13,559 bases of DNA from an uncultured Ruminococcus sp. (GTDB taxonomy: Bacteria; Bacillota; Clostridia; Oscillospirales; CAG-272), in assembly GCA_902782785.1 (NCBI GenBank), contig CACZOH010000148.1, positions 1-13,559 on the forward strand. The letters are read 5' to 3'. A program made the translations under genes and the position numbers. Below, one piece after another: positions 7,464-13,559 of this stretch (positions are counted from its first letter, which is position 1; each line of letters starts with the position of its first letter). Below the pieces are notes generated by a model, which was given only the letters and a program-made list of their open reading frames with translations, was not told where the DNA came from and did no database searches.

Positions 7464-7471
7464 TCACCTCC
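7464..7471 (-). promoter_or_regulatory. Strong ribosome binding site ahead of the PBP gene, placed for an ATC start
   Basis: GGAGGTGA on the minus strand is nearly fully complementary to the 16S anti-Shine-Dalgarno. Counting from GGAGG, seven nucleotides (TGATAGT) separate it from an in-frame ATC at 7459-7457, the ideal distance. The first in-frame ATG, at 7438, is 25 nt from the site, which is too far for normal initiation. No in-frame ATG, GTG or TTG lies between. Confidence 0.7.
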
Positions 7472-7496
7472 GATTAAAAGGCAATTATTTTTATAA

Positions 7497-7525
7497 TTGA
7501 CGATATTATATTATATCATCGTCAA
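7497..7525 (-). promoter_or_regulatory. Extended -10 promoter of the PBP gene inside an inverted-repeat operator candidate
   Basis: TTGACGAT (7497-7504) and ATCGTCAA (7518-7525) form a perfect 8-bp inverted repeat with a 13-bp AT-only centre apart from one C. On the minus strand the centre and inner edge hold TGATATAAT (7518-7510), an exact extended -10, with a second TATAAT at 7510-7505. TTGTAG further upstream is a poorly spaced -35 (20 nt). A repeat covering the -10 is the classic place for a repressor. As a terminator for dnaE it is weak, because UUAUAAAAA, not a U run, follows it. Confidence 0.55.
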
Positions 7526-7572
7526 ACCGGCTTTTCTACAATGTATTTTAAATTTTATATGAATTTGGAAAA

Positions 7573-10500
7573 TCAACGCACGTTTTCCGCGCCGCACAAA
7601 CGTACCAGCGCTCCGCGCATACCGTCGGTTATTTCGACCGGCGCCGGATATGCGTGATATTTTCCGTCGTCCGCGCTGTACAAATACGCTCTGTCACGCG
7701 CATATTCGTCCTCATATATCGCCAGAACCGCTTTTACCCTTACGATATCGGGATATACGTTTTCGTCGGCGGACGGAACTCTTACGTAGATCTTTTTGTA
7801 CTTTTTCTCTTCCGTGTTTTTGCTTAACGCGGGTCTTTCCGTGTAATCCTCGTCAGGCGTAAGAGGCAGAAGCGTGTCGCAGATTATTTTCGGATTTTCC
7901 TCATATCTCTTCTGCACCGTACCGACTATGAACACCGGCGCGTCGTACGACAGATATCTTTTGCAGGTCTCATACACCTTCGGAAATACTATTACTTCCG
8001 TTTCGCCGTATCTGTCAAAAACGGTGACGAAAGCCATTTCCCCGCCGCTTTTCGCGTTTTTGCCGACGATCTTCGATATGATGCCGCATACGGTCACTTT
8101 CTTATTTTCATATATCGAAGGCTCTGATTCGGATTCGTCCGGATCGTCGGAAAATGACGACGTTATATCGGCTATCTCCGTCGGCTTCAGGGCGGCGCAA
8201 TGCTTTTTGTATCCGTCGAGTATGTGACCGGAGAAATAGTAGCCCGTCGCTTCCTTTTCAAACGCAAGCAGATCGCGGAACGGGAATTCGTCGATCTCGG
8301 GATATACGGGCTCGCCCAGTATATCCTCGCCGCCGGTCATTGAAAACATATCCATCTGTCCCGTTATGCTCTTCTTTGCGGACGCCTGCTCGCGCTCGAG
8401 AAGATCGCCGTAAACCGCAAGCATCCTGCTTCTGTAAACGCCGAAGCAGTCGAAAGCGCCGCATTTTATAAGCGCCTCGACTTGTTTTTTGTTGCAGTCG
8501 TACGGGACCATTCTGTGAATGAAATCTGAAAGCGACAGGAATTTTCTGTTTTCACGCTCCGCCGTAACGGCGCTGACAAAGCTTCCGCCGACGTTCTTTA
8601 CGGCGAGAAGTCCGAAACGAATATTCTTTTCATCCCCGTTTCTCACTACCCGGTAATAGCTTCCGCTCTCGTTTATGTCGGGCGGGAGAACTTTGACGTT
8701 GTGCTTAGAACATTCGTTAATGTATTCCGCAGTCTTGTCAAGACTTTTGCTCAGAACGCTTGTGAGCAGCGCTGACATATATTCGGCGAAATATCTGCAT
8801 TTCAGATATGCCGTTCTGTACGTAAGGAACGCGTACGACGCGGCGTGGGATTTATTGTAGGTATAACCGGAAAACGACTGCATTTTAGAGAAAAGCTCGT
8901 CAGCGTCTTCGGCTTTCATGCCGAGCCTTACGGCGCCGGGGACCGTTATCTTACCGTTTTCCTCCTCGCCGTATATGAAAATCTCGCGCTGCTGCTTCAT
9001 TTTTGCCGCGTCGGATTTTTTCATAAGCCGGCGCACGACGTCGGCGCGGCCGAATGAATATCCGGCGACGGAACGGAATATCTGAAGCACCTGCTCCTGA
9101 TAAACTATAACGCCGTACGTAACGTCAAGTATCGGTTTCAGAAGCTCTGACACGTAGGATATTTTTGACGTGTCGTGCCTGTTTTCTATAAACACCGGTA
9201 TGTTCTTCATCGGACCCGGACGGTATAATGCTATAACCGCAATGATATCGTCAAAACAGCTCGGTTTGAGCTGCATCAGTACTCTGCGCATACCCTCTTT
9301 TTCAAGCTGGAAAACGCCGCCGGTGTCGCCCGAACATATAAGCTCAAACGTTTTTTCATCATCGAGCGGAGCCCTTGAAATATCGAAATCCGGCTCGTAT
9401 TCGCGTATCTGCTTTTCCGTTTCCGCGATGATCGACAGATAGCTTATACCGAGTATATCGAATTTAACAAGCCCGACCTTTTCGGACATATCCTTGTCGT
9501 ACTGCGTTATCGTTATATCGCCGGATACGGCAAGCGGAACGTATTCCCATACCGGTTTCTCAGTGATTATAACGCCCGCGGCGTGCGTCGCCGCGTTTCT
9601 CGGCATACCCTCAACGGACATTGAATTGTCAAGCAGAAGGCGCACTTTGGGCTCGTTGTCGTAACGCGCTTTCAATTCGGCGCCCTCCGCGGATCTCAGC
9701 GCGTCGGCAACGGAAACTACCTTCAGAAATCCCTCTTCCGCCTCGCCGTCGTCGTCGGAGACGACCTGCTTTATGCGCCTCGGTATCAGCTTTGCTACGC
9801 TGTCTACCTCGGAAACGGACATACCCATGGCTCTTCCGACGTCTCGCACAGCGGCGCGTGCGGCGAGAGTGCCGAACGTGATTATCTGGCTTACTCTCTC
9901 CCTGCCGTATTTTTCGGTTATATATTCGATCACCCTGTATCTGTCCGTATCGGAAAAGTCAACGTCAAAATCGGGCATACCCTTTCTTTCGGGATTCAAA
10001 AATCTCTCAAACATAAGATCGTATCTTATGGAATCAACGTCGGTGATACCTATAAGGAACGCCACTATACTGCCCGCGCCGGAGCCTCTGCCGGGTCCCG
10101 TGGTTATGCCGTGCGTTTTTGCGTAACCTACGTAATCGCATACTATGAGATAGTATTCATTGAAACCCATTCTGTCTATAATCGACAGCTCGTATTCAAT
10201 GCGTTCTATATAGTCTTTTTCAGTAAATTTATCGGTATATTCAAGCGTTTTGTCTTCAACTCTGCGTTTCAGTCCCGCGTACGCGAGCTCCCTCAGATAC
10301 TCTTTCGGCGTTTTGCCGCAGGGCGGCGTATAACGCGGCAGATGAAGCGTATTGAAATCAAATTCAAACGTGCACATATCCGCGATTTTCTGCGTGTTGG
10401 ACAGAGCCTCGGAATTCTTGCCGAATATTCTCTGCATTTCCGCTTCCGATTTCAGATAGAATTCGTCTGTTTCAAAACCTATGGGCCTGCCGTCGCTTAT

Positions 10501-11178
10501 TACGTTTTTGGTCTGTATGCATAAAAGCAGCGCCTGCATATCCGCGTCGCGCTTTGAAATATAATGCGCGTCGTTTGTGGCTGCGGTCGGTATGCCGGTT
10601 TCCTCTGACATCTGCAAAAGCGCCTTTAAAACGGTTTCTTCTTCCTCCGTGCCGTGATCCTGGAGCTCAAGATAAAAACAGTCCGGTTCAAAGAGCTTTT
10701 TCATCATAAGCGCGTATTCTTTTGCGCGGGAATAGTTTCCGTTCAGTATCATCTGAGGAATATATCCGGCGATACAACCGGATAAACAGATAAGTCCCTT
10801 GCTGTGAGTTGACAAAAGCTCCAGATCTATCCTCGGCTTTACGTAAAAGCCCTCCGTAAATCCTTTTGATACAAGATAAATAAGGTTTTTATATCCCGTT
10901 TCGTTTCTGCAAAGCAGTATCAGATGGTTATAAGCGTTGTCGCGCTTTTTGTCAAACCTCGTCTCCGGAGCGACGTATACTTCGCATCCGATTATGGCTT
11001 TTATACCCTCCTCCCTGCAGGCGTCATAAAACTCCGCGGCGCCGAACATTACGCCGTGGTCGGTTATTGCAGCGGAATTCTGTCCCAGCGCTTTTACCGC
11101 TTTCGGGATATCCTTTATGCGGCAGGCGCCGTCAAGCAGGCTGTATTCGCTGTGAACGTGCAGGTGTACGAAGCTCAA
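7573..11178 (-). CDS. dnaE: DNA polymerase III alpha subunit (DnaE)
   Basis: A 1201-residue replicative C-family polymerase. The N-terminal PHP domain keeps its metal-ligand motifs: HLHVHSEYS (5-13), TDH (39-41), E66, and NDAHY (202-206), so it may still have proofreading or pyrophosphatase activity, unlike the degenerate PHP of E. coli. The polymerase core has GPGRGSGAGSIV (361-372) and PDFDVDF (402-408), whose D405 and D407 match the catalytic pair, and VKFDILGI carries the third aspartate. Then come the fingers (LYRPGPMKNIP, SGYTYNKSHAASYA), a helix-hairpin-helix region (VEALIKCGAFDCFG) and an OB fold (KKVTVCGIISKIVG...FVTVFDRYGETEVIVFPKVYE). It is the DnaE1 type; a separate PolC would be expected elsewhere. 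The start is TTG at 11178: the PHP motif begins at residue 5 and no ATG precedes it. It overlaps the whiA stop by 4 nt (TTGA). No strong terminator follows. Confidence 0.97.
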   Translation of the reverse strand: MSFVHLHVHSEYSLLDGACRIKDIPKAVKALGQNSAAITDHGVMFGAAEFYDACREEGIKAIIGCEVYVAPETRFDKKRDNAYNHLILLCRNETGYKNLIYLVSKGFTEGFYVKPRIDLELLSTHSKGLICLSGCIAGYIPQMILNGNYSRAKEYALMMKKLFEPDCFYLELQDHGTEEEETVLKALLQMSEETGIPTAATNDAHYISKRDADMQALLLCIQTKNVISDGRPIGFETDEFYLKSEAEMQRIFGKNSEALSNTQKIADMCTFEFDFNTLHLPRYTPPCGKTPKEYLRELAYAGLKRRVEDKTLEYTDKFTEKDYIERIEYELSIIDRMGFNEYYLIVCDYVGYAKTHGITTGPGRGSGAGSIVAFLIGITDVDSIRYDLMFERFLNPERKGMPDFDVDFSDTDRYRVIEYITEKYGRERVSQIITFGTLAARAAVRDVGRAMGMSVSEVDSVAKLIPRRIKQVVSDDDGEAEEGFLKVVSVADALRSAEGAELKARYDNEPKVRLLLDNSMSVEGMPRNAATHAAGVIITEKPVWEYVPLAVSGDITITQYDKDMSEKVGLVKFDILGISYLSIIAETEKQIREYEPDFDISRAPLDDEKTFELICSGDTGGVFQLEKEGMRRVLMQLKPSCFDDIIAVIALYRPGPMKNIPVFIENRHDTSKISYVSELLKPILDVTYGVIVYQEQVLQIFRSVAGYSFGRADVVRRLMKKSDAAKMKQQREIFIYGEEENGKITVPGAVRLGMKAEDADELFSKMQSFSGYTYNKSHAASYAFLTYRTAYLKCRYFAEYMSALLTSVLSKSLDKTAEYINECSKHNVKVLPPDINESGSYYRVVRNGDEKNIRFGLLAVKNVGGSFVSAVTAERENRKFLSLSDFIHRMVPYDCNKKQVEALIKCGAFDCFGVYRSRMLAVYGDLLEREQASAKKSITGQMDMFSMTGGEDILGEPVYPEIDEFPFRDLLAFEKEATGYYFSGHILDGYKKHCAALKPTEIADITSSFSDDPDESESEPSIYENKKVTVCGIISKIVGKNAKSGGEMAFVTVFDRYGETEVIVFPKVYETCKRYLSYDAPVFIVGTVQKRYEENPKIICDTLLPLTPDEDYTERPALSKNTEEKKYKKIYVRVPSADENVYPDIVRVKAVLAIYEDEYARDRAYLYSADDGKYHAYPAPVEITDGMRGALVRLCGAENVR

Positions 11179-12125
11179 TCCGTTTTACCTCGTTTTATCT
11201 TTTCGTATATTTCGATTATTTTTTTAAGTCTGTGATTAAGACCCGATTTCGTAATTTTCGGGTTTGTCATACCGGCAAGCTCGGACAATGAAGCCTGAGG
11301 ATTGGAGAGCCTCAGCTCCGCCGTTTTCTGAAGATCCTCGGGCAGCTTGTCCGCAACACCGTTGTCGTATATATACTGTATTGCCGTCATTACTTCGTTT
11401 GCGGCGTTTACCGTTTTCTTTATATTTGCGGTATCGCAGTTTGTTGCGCGGTTTGCAAGACCCCTGTTTTCTCTTATTATCGCTTCGTTTATGTAGTCGA
11501 AGCCGGCGGTCGTCGCGCCGATATAAGCGAGAAAATCTGCAATATCGTCGCATTTTTTCAAATAAATCACGTTATTGGATCCGCGTACCGTGATCTTCGG
11601 ATATATTCCCGTTTCCTCGCAAAGCTCCTTTGTGTCGGAAGCAAGATTTTTATACGGTGTTGAAAGCTCAAGATGGAACGAACTGTCGGGACGGCTCACG
11701 GTTCCAGACGCTATAAACGCGCCGCGAAGAAAATACGAGCCGCATTTACCGCATCTGTCGTTGAAAATGTTTTTGTTCACGCGGTAAAGCGAGAGGCTGT
11801 CTTTTTTGAAATCAGCACCCATCTTCATAATTTCACGTCTGTCAGATACGGTTATCTTATAGCTGTTTACCGCACCGGTTTTTTCATTATCCTCCCGGCT
11901 CGTCTTCTTTTCGGAAACGTAGAGATTTCCTTTTATACCGTAAATGTCGGATAAAAGCGATAAAACGGCGTCCGCGGCGGGTTTTATTTCCGTGATGTAT
12001 TTGATTTTTTCCCGGCTGAAAATGCTTGAATACGTCAGAAATCCCATAAGAAGCGATTTTTTACAGCAAAGTTTTGCCGGAAGCTCTTCCAAAAGCGCCT
12101 CTTTTGTGTCACTTGAAAAAGACAT
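11175..12125 (-). CDS. whiA: DNA-binding protein WhiA
   Basis: A 316-residue regulator with an N-terminal degenerate LAGLIDADG homing-endonuclease fold and a C-terminal helix-turn-helix. In Actinobacteria WhiA controls sporulation septation; in Firmicutes such as Bacillus it affects cell division and chromosome segregation without clear direct targets. Seen here: CGKCGSYFLRGAFIASGTVSRPDSSFHLEL (125-154), a LAGLIDADG-related core; RGLANRATNCDTANIKKTVNAANEVMTAI (221-249); and the DNA-binding end LRLSNPQASLSELAGMTNPKITKSGLNHRLKKI (271-303). C125 and C128 form a CxxC. Length is typical (about 310-330). The ATG shares one base with the murB stop (TGATG), with AAGGGTG upstream. Here it follows murB directly, without rapZ or yvcK, which usually stand between or before. 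Intact. Confidence 0.95.
   Translation of the reverse strand: MSFSSDTKEALLEELPAKLCCKKSLLMGFLTYSSIFSREKIKYITEIKPAADAVLSLLSDIYGIKGNLYVSEKKTSREDNEKTGAVNSYKITVSDRREIMKMGADFKKDSLSLYRVNKNIFNDRCGKCGSYFLRGAFIASGTVSRPDSSFHLELSTPYKNLASDTKELCEETGIYPKITVRGSNNVIYLKKCDDIADFLAYIGATTAGFDYINEAIIRENRGLANRATNCDTANIKKTVNAANEVMTAIQYIYDNGVADKLPEDLQKTAELRLSNPQASLSELAGMTNPKITKSGLNHRLKKIIEIYEKIKRGKTD
11187..11191 (-). promoter_or_regulatory. Ribosome binding site supporting the TTG start of dnaE
   Basis: GAGGT on the minus strand lies 8 nt before TTG at 11178, inside the 3' end of whiA. No ATG or GTG is available at workable spacing that keeps the PHP motif at residues 5-13, so this site decides the TTG start. Confidence 0.65.
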
Positions 12126-13018
12126 CAGTCCATCACCCTTATTTCCGTTTCAATTTCAACGCCTTCGCGTTCTTTGACGACGCTTTTGATATGCTCTATA
12201 AGATCAATAACGTCTTTTGCCGTCGCGCCGCCTTTGTTGATAATGAAGCCGGCGTGCTTTTCCGAGACCTGAGCGCCGCCTACCGTATATCCCTTAAGCC
12301 CCGCCTGCTCTATCATCTGTCCCGTATATCTGCCGGGATAACGTTTAAAAACAGATCCGGCGCTCGGATAGTTGAGCGGCTGTTTGCTTTTGCGTCTGTC
12401 GATATAATCGTCCATCAGCGCTTTTATTTCGCTTTTATCGGCGGGTTTGAGAGTATATTCCGCGGAAAGAATGATATAATCGGAGCTCTCAAAAACGCTG
12501 TGACGGTATCCGAAATCACATTCCGCGTTACTTAATTCAACGATTTTACGCCCGGTTTTTGAATACGCTCTGACTTTTGTTATAACGTCTTTTGTTTCTC
12601 CGCCGTAAGCTCCGGCGTTCATGAACACGGCTCCGCCGACTGAACCGGGTATTCCGTATGCAAATTCAAGTCCCGTCAAACCGTTTTTATATGCGGTCTT
12701 ACAGACTGTGGCAAGCTGTGCGCCGCAGTCTGCGGATATCACGTTATCGTTACAGTTTACTCCGTTGAGCTTCTGTGTGAGTATTACGGCGCCTTTACAG
12801 CCGCGATCGGATATAAGCACGTTTGAGCCGCAGCCGAGCACGGAATAACTTATATTCGCGTCACGGCAGAATTCAGCCGTGCACAAAAGCTCTTTTTCAT
12901 TCTTCGGATATATGGCAAAGCATTCTCCGCCGATTTTAAATGACGTGAATTCCGACGCTTTTTTATTCTCGTTATATTCTATCTCATTATTGATCAGGTA
13001 TTCTTTGAGTCTTTCCAT
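12125..13018 (-). CDS. murB: UDP-N-acetylenolpyruvoylglucosamine reductase
   Basis: A 297-residue FAD-dependent enzyme that reduces UDP-GlcNAc-enolpyruvate to UDP-MurNAc with NADPH, the second committed step of peptidoglycan precursor synthesis, in the cytosol. The FAD-binding half has TSFKIGGE (25-32), VLGCGSNVLISDRG (60-73) and EFAYGIPGSVGGAVFMNAGAYGGE (118-141). The substrate half has YRHSVF (R172), QPLNYPSAGSVFKRYPG with the proton-donor serine S222, and the late glutamate E292 in ETEIRVMD. It lacks the loop of type I (E. coli) enzymes, so it is the shorter type II found in Firmicutes. The frame stays open upstream to a TTG at 13078, but that TTG lies within the -35 box; the ATG at 13018, with GGGAG 5 nt before it, is the real start. 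First gene of murB–whiA–dnaE. Confidence 0.96.
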   Translation of the reverse strand: MERLKEYLINNEIEYNENKKASEFTSFKIGGECFAIYPKNEKELLCTAEFCRDANISYSVLGCGSNVLISDRGCKGAVILTQKLNGVNCNDNVISADCGAQLATVCKTAYKNGLTGLEFAYGIPGSVGGAVFMNAGAYGGETKDVITKVRAYSKTGRKIVELSNAECDFGYRHSVFESSDYIILSAEYTLKPADKSEIKALMDDYIDRRKSKQPLNYPSAGSVFKRYPGRYTGQMIEQAGLKGYTVGGAQVSEKHAGFIINKGGATAKDVIDLIEHIKSVVKEREGVEIETEIRVMD

Positions 13019-13023
13019 ATTTT

Positions 13024-13028
13024 CTCCC
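13024..13028 (-). promoter_or_regulatory. Ribosome binding site fixing the murB start
   Basis: GGGAG on the minus strand ends 5 nt before ATG 13018. It rules in this ATG over the in-frame TTG 60 nt upstream, which has no Shine-Dalgarno and lies within the promoter. Confidence 0.7.
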
Positions 13029-13049
13029 AAAAAAGCCGTATTTATATAT

Positions 13050-13078
13050 ATAATACTACAAATATGTGCCGAATTCAA
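13050..13078 (-). promoter_or_regulatory. Sigma-A promoter of the murB–whiA–dnaE operon
   Basis: On the minus strand -35 TTGAAT (13078-13073), a 17-nt spacer and -10 TATTAT (13055-13050). Transcription would start near 13043, giving a leader of about 25 nt. An AT-only run (TATATATATAAA) follows the -10 and may ease melting. Confidence 0.75.
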
Positions 13079-13147
13079 TAGGTTTTGTTAAAAATTTAAG
13101 TTGAATGCTCTGCATATTTATTCAGCAGCTTCGTTATAATGCACAAA

Positions 13148-13172
13148 CGTTTTGTTTTACATTCGCAAAACG
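13148..13172. repeat. Short inverted repeat between spoIVA and murB
   Basis: CGTTTTG (13148-13154) and CAAAACG (13166-13172) form a perfect 7-bp inverted repeat with an 11-bp spacer, between the spoIVA terminator and the murB promoter. It could be an operator, a backup hairpin or chance; nothing recognisable overlaps it. Confidence 0.35.
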
Positions 13173-13186
13173 CAAACAATGAAGGT

Positions 13187-13217
13187 AAAAACAGCGGCGC
13201 ACGCGGTCACGTACGCC
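13187..13217 (-). terminator. Intrinsic terminator of spoIVA
   Basis: On the minus strand GGCGUACG (13217-13210) pairs with CGUGCGCC (13203-13196): an 8-bp stem with one G·U pair and a 6-nt loop, then GCUG and UUUUU (13191-13187). It starts 9 nt after the spoIVA stop and separates the sporulation gene from the vegetative murB operon. Confidence 0.85.
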
Positions 13218-13226
13218 GTATCGCGC

Positions 13227-13559
13227 TCAGAGCAATATGCAGATCATACCGCTTGAGCCCTCGTTTATGACCCTTTCCAAGGTCTCCGCAAACTTTGCTT
13301 TCGACGCGTCGGAGAGGTGATTTGTCTTCTCCGCCAGCCCCTCGTCCGCAAGCTCCTTCAGCGTCTTTCCGAACATATTCGTGTTCCAGAGATTCTCCGG
13401 ATTCTCGTCAAATTCGTTCGTCAGATACTTCACCACGTCGTTTGACTGCTGCTCCGTGCCGACTACGGGATTTATCTCCGTGACGACGTCCACGCCTATC
13501 ATATGCGTGGTATGCGCCGCTACCTTGAGTCTTACGCCGTAACCTCCCGGTTGCCTGAC
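13227..13559 (-). CDS. spoIVA: Stage IV sporulation protein A, C-terminal part
   Basis: The last 110 codons of SpoIVA, open to the right edge; the whole protein is about 490 residues, so the N-terminal ATPase part is missing here. SpoIVA is a cytoskeletal ATPase made in the mother cell that polymerises on the forespore membrane as the base of the spore coat. The C-terminal domain, which binds SpoVM and the membrane, is recognisable: an initial VRQPGGYGVRLKVAAHTTHMIGVDV, then INPVVGTEQQSNDVVKYL, ENLWNTNMFGKTLKELADEG and the final ETLERVINEGSSGMICILL, all matching the family. An ATG at 13502 lies inside this conserved domain and is not the start. Expression is expected from a sigma-E promoter outside the window. 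It is strong evidence that the organism or its ancestor forms endospores. Confidence 0.93.
   Translation of the reverse strand, partial: VRQPGGYGVRLKVAAHTTHMIGVDVVTEINPVVGTEQQSNDVVKYLTNEFDENPENLWNTNMFGKTLKELADEGLAEKTNHLSDASKAKFAETLERVINEGSSGMICILL

Noticed and set aside
7573..11178. PolC rather than DnaE
   Set aside because: The PHP domain is N-terminal and uninterrupted, no DEDD exonuclease insertion is seen, and the OB fold is C-terminal, as in DnaE.
13019..13078. Extended MurB start at TTG 13078 giving 20 more residues
   Set aside because: The codon lies within the -35 box, has no Shine-Dalgarno, and the added residues (NSAHICSIIYINTAFLGEN) match nothing in MurB; the ATG at 13018 has GGGAG at proper spacing.
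1..13559. CRISPR arrays, insertion sequences, prophage or defence genes
   Set aside because: No spaced direct repeats, transposase motifs, or phage or defence proteins are visible; all genes are housekeeping or sporulation genes in one orientation.

Overview
The window reads as a chromosomal segment of a spore-forming, low-to-mid GC Firmicute of class Clostridia, probably a gut or anaerobic Oscillospirales-type lineage. The grounds are the C-terminus of the spore-coat ATPase SpoIVA, a WhiA orthologue, a type II MurB, a PHP-containing DnaE, and the nusB–M22 peptidase–xseA–xseB–ispA order typical of Clostridia. The lineage is inferred from gene content and order, not from a marker comparison. 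Every supportable gene lies on the minus strand; the plus-strand open frames are shadows. I see no mobile element, CRISPR array, tRNA or rRNA.

Layout in transcription order (right to left): (1) spoIVA, entering from the right edge, ends at a clear intrinsic terminator. (2) A sigma-A-like promoter at about 13.06 kb drives a tightly packed murB–whiA–dnaE operon, whose junctions overlap by 1 and 4 nt; dnaE starts with TTG. (3) A 134-bp gap carries an extended -10 promoter inside a perfect 8-bp-arm inverted repeat, followed by a strong Shine-Dalgarno that sits over an ATC rather than the ATG of the next gene, a large bifunctional class A penicillin-binding protein. (4) A lipoprotein with DUF4430-like regions follows, with its own textbook TTGACA-17-TATAAT promoter. 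(5) After a hairpin comes the nusB–(TsaD/Kae1-like)–xseA–xseB–ispA operon, in which every junction overlaps by 4 or 11 nt. (6) At the left edge, past ispA, a promoter faces a GC-rich stretch that folds into local helices and has no ORF: the start of a structured RNA or long leader, cut by the window edge.

Functionally the segment is mostly housekeeping: cell wall (MurB, class A PBP, the likely envelope lipoprotein), replication and DNA processing (DnaE, ExoVII), transcription (NusB, WhiA), isoprenoid supply for the undecaprenyl and quinone routes (IspA), and sporulation (SpoIVA). I did not find a clearly new biological system. The points most worth a second look are the unidentified RNA at the left edge, the start and operator region of the PBP gene, the Cys/His-rich tail of that PBP, and the lipoprotein beside it.
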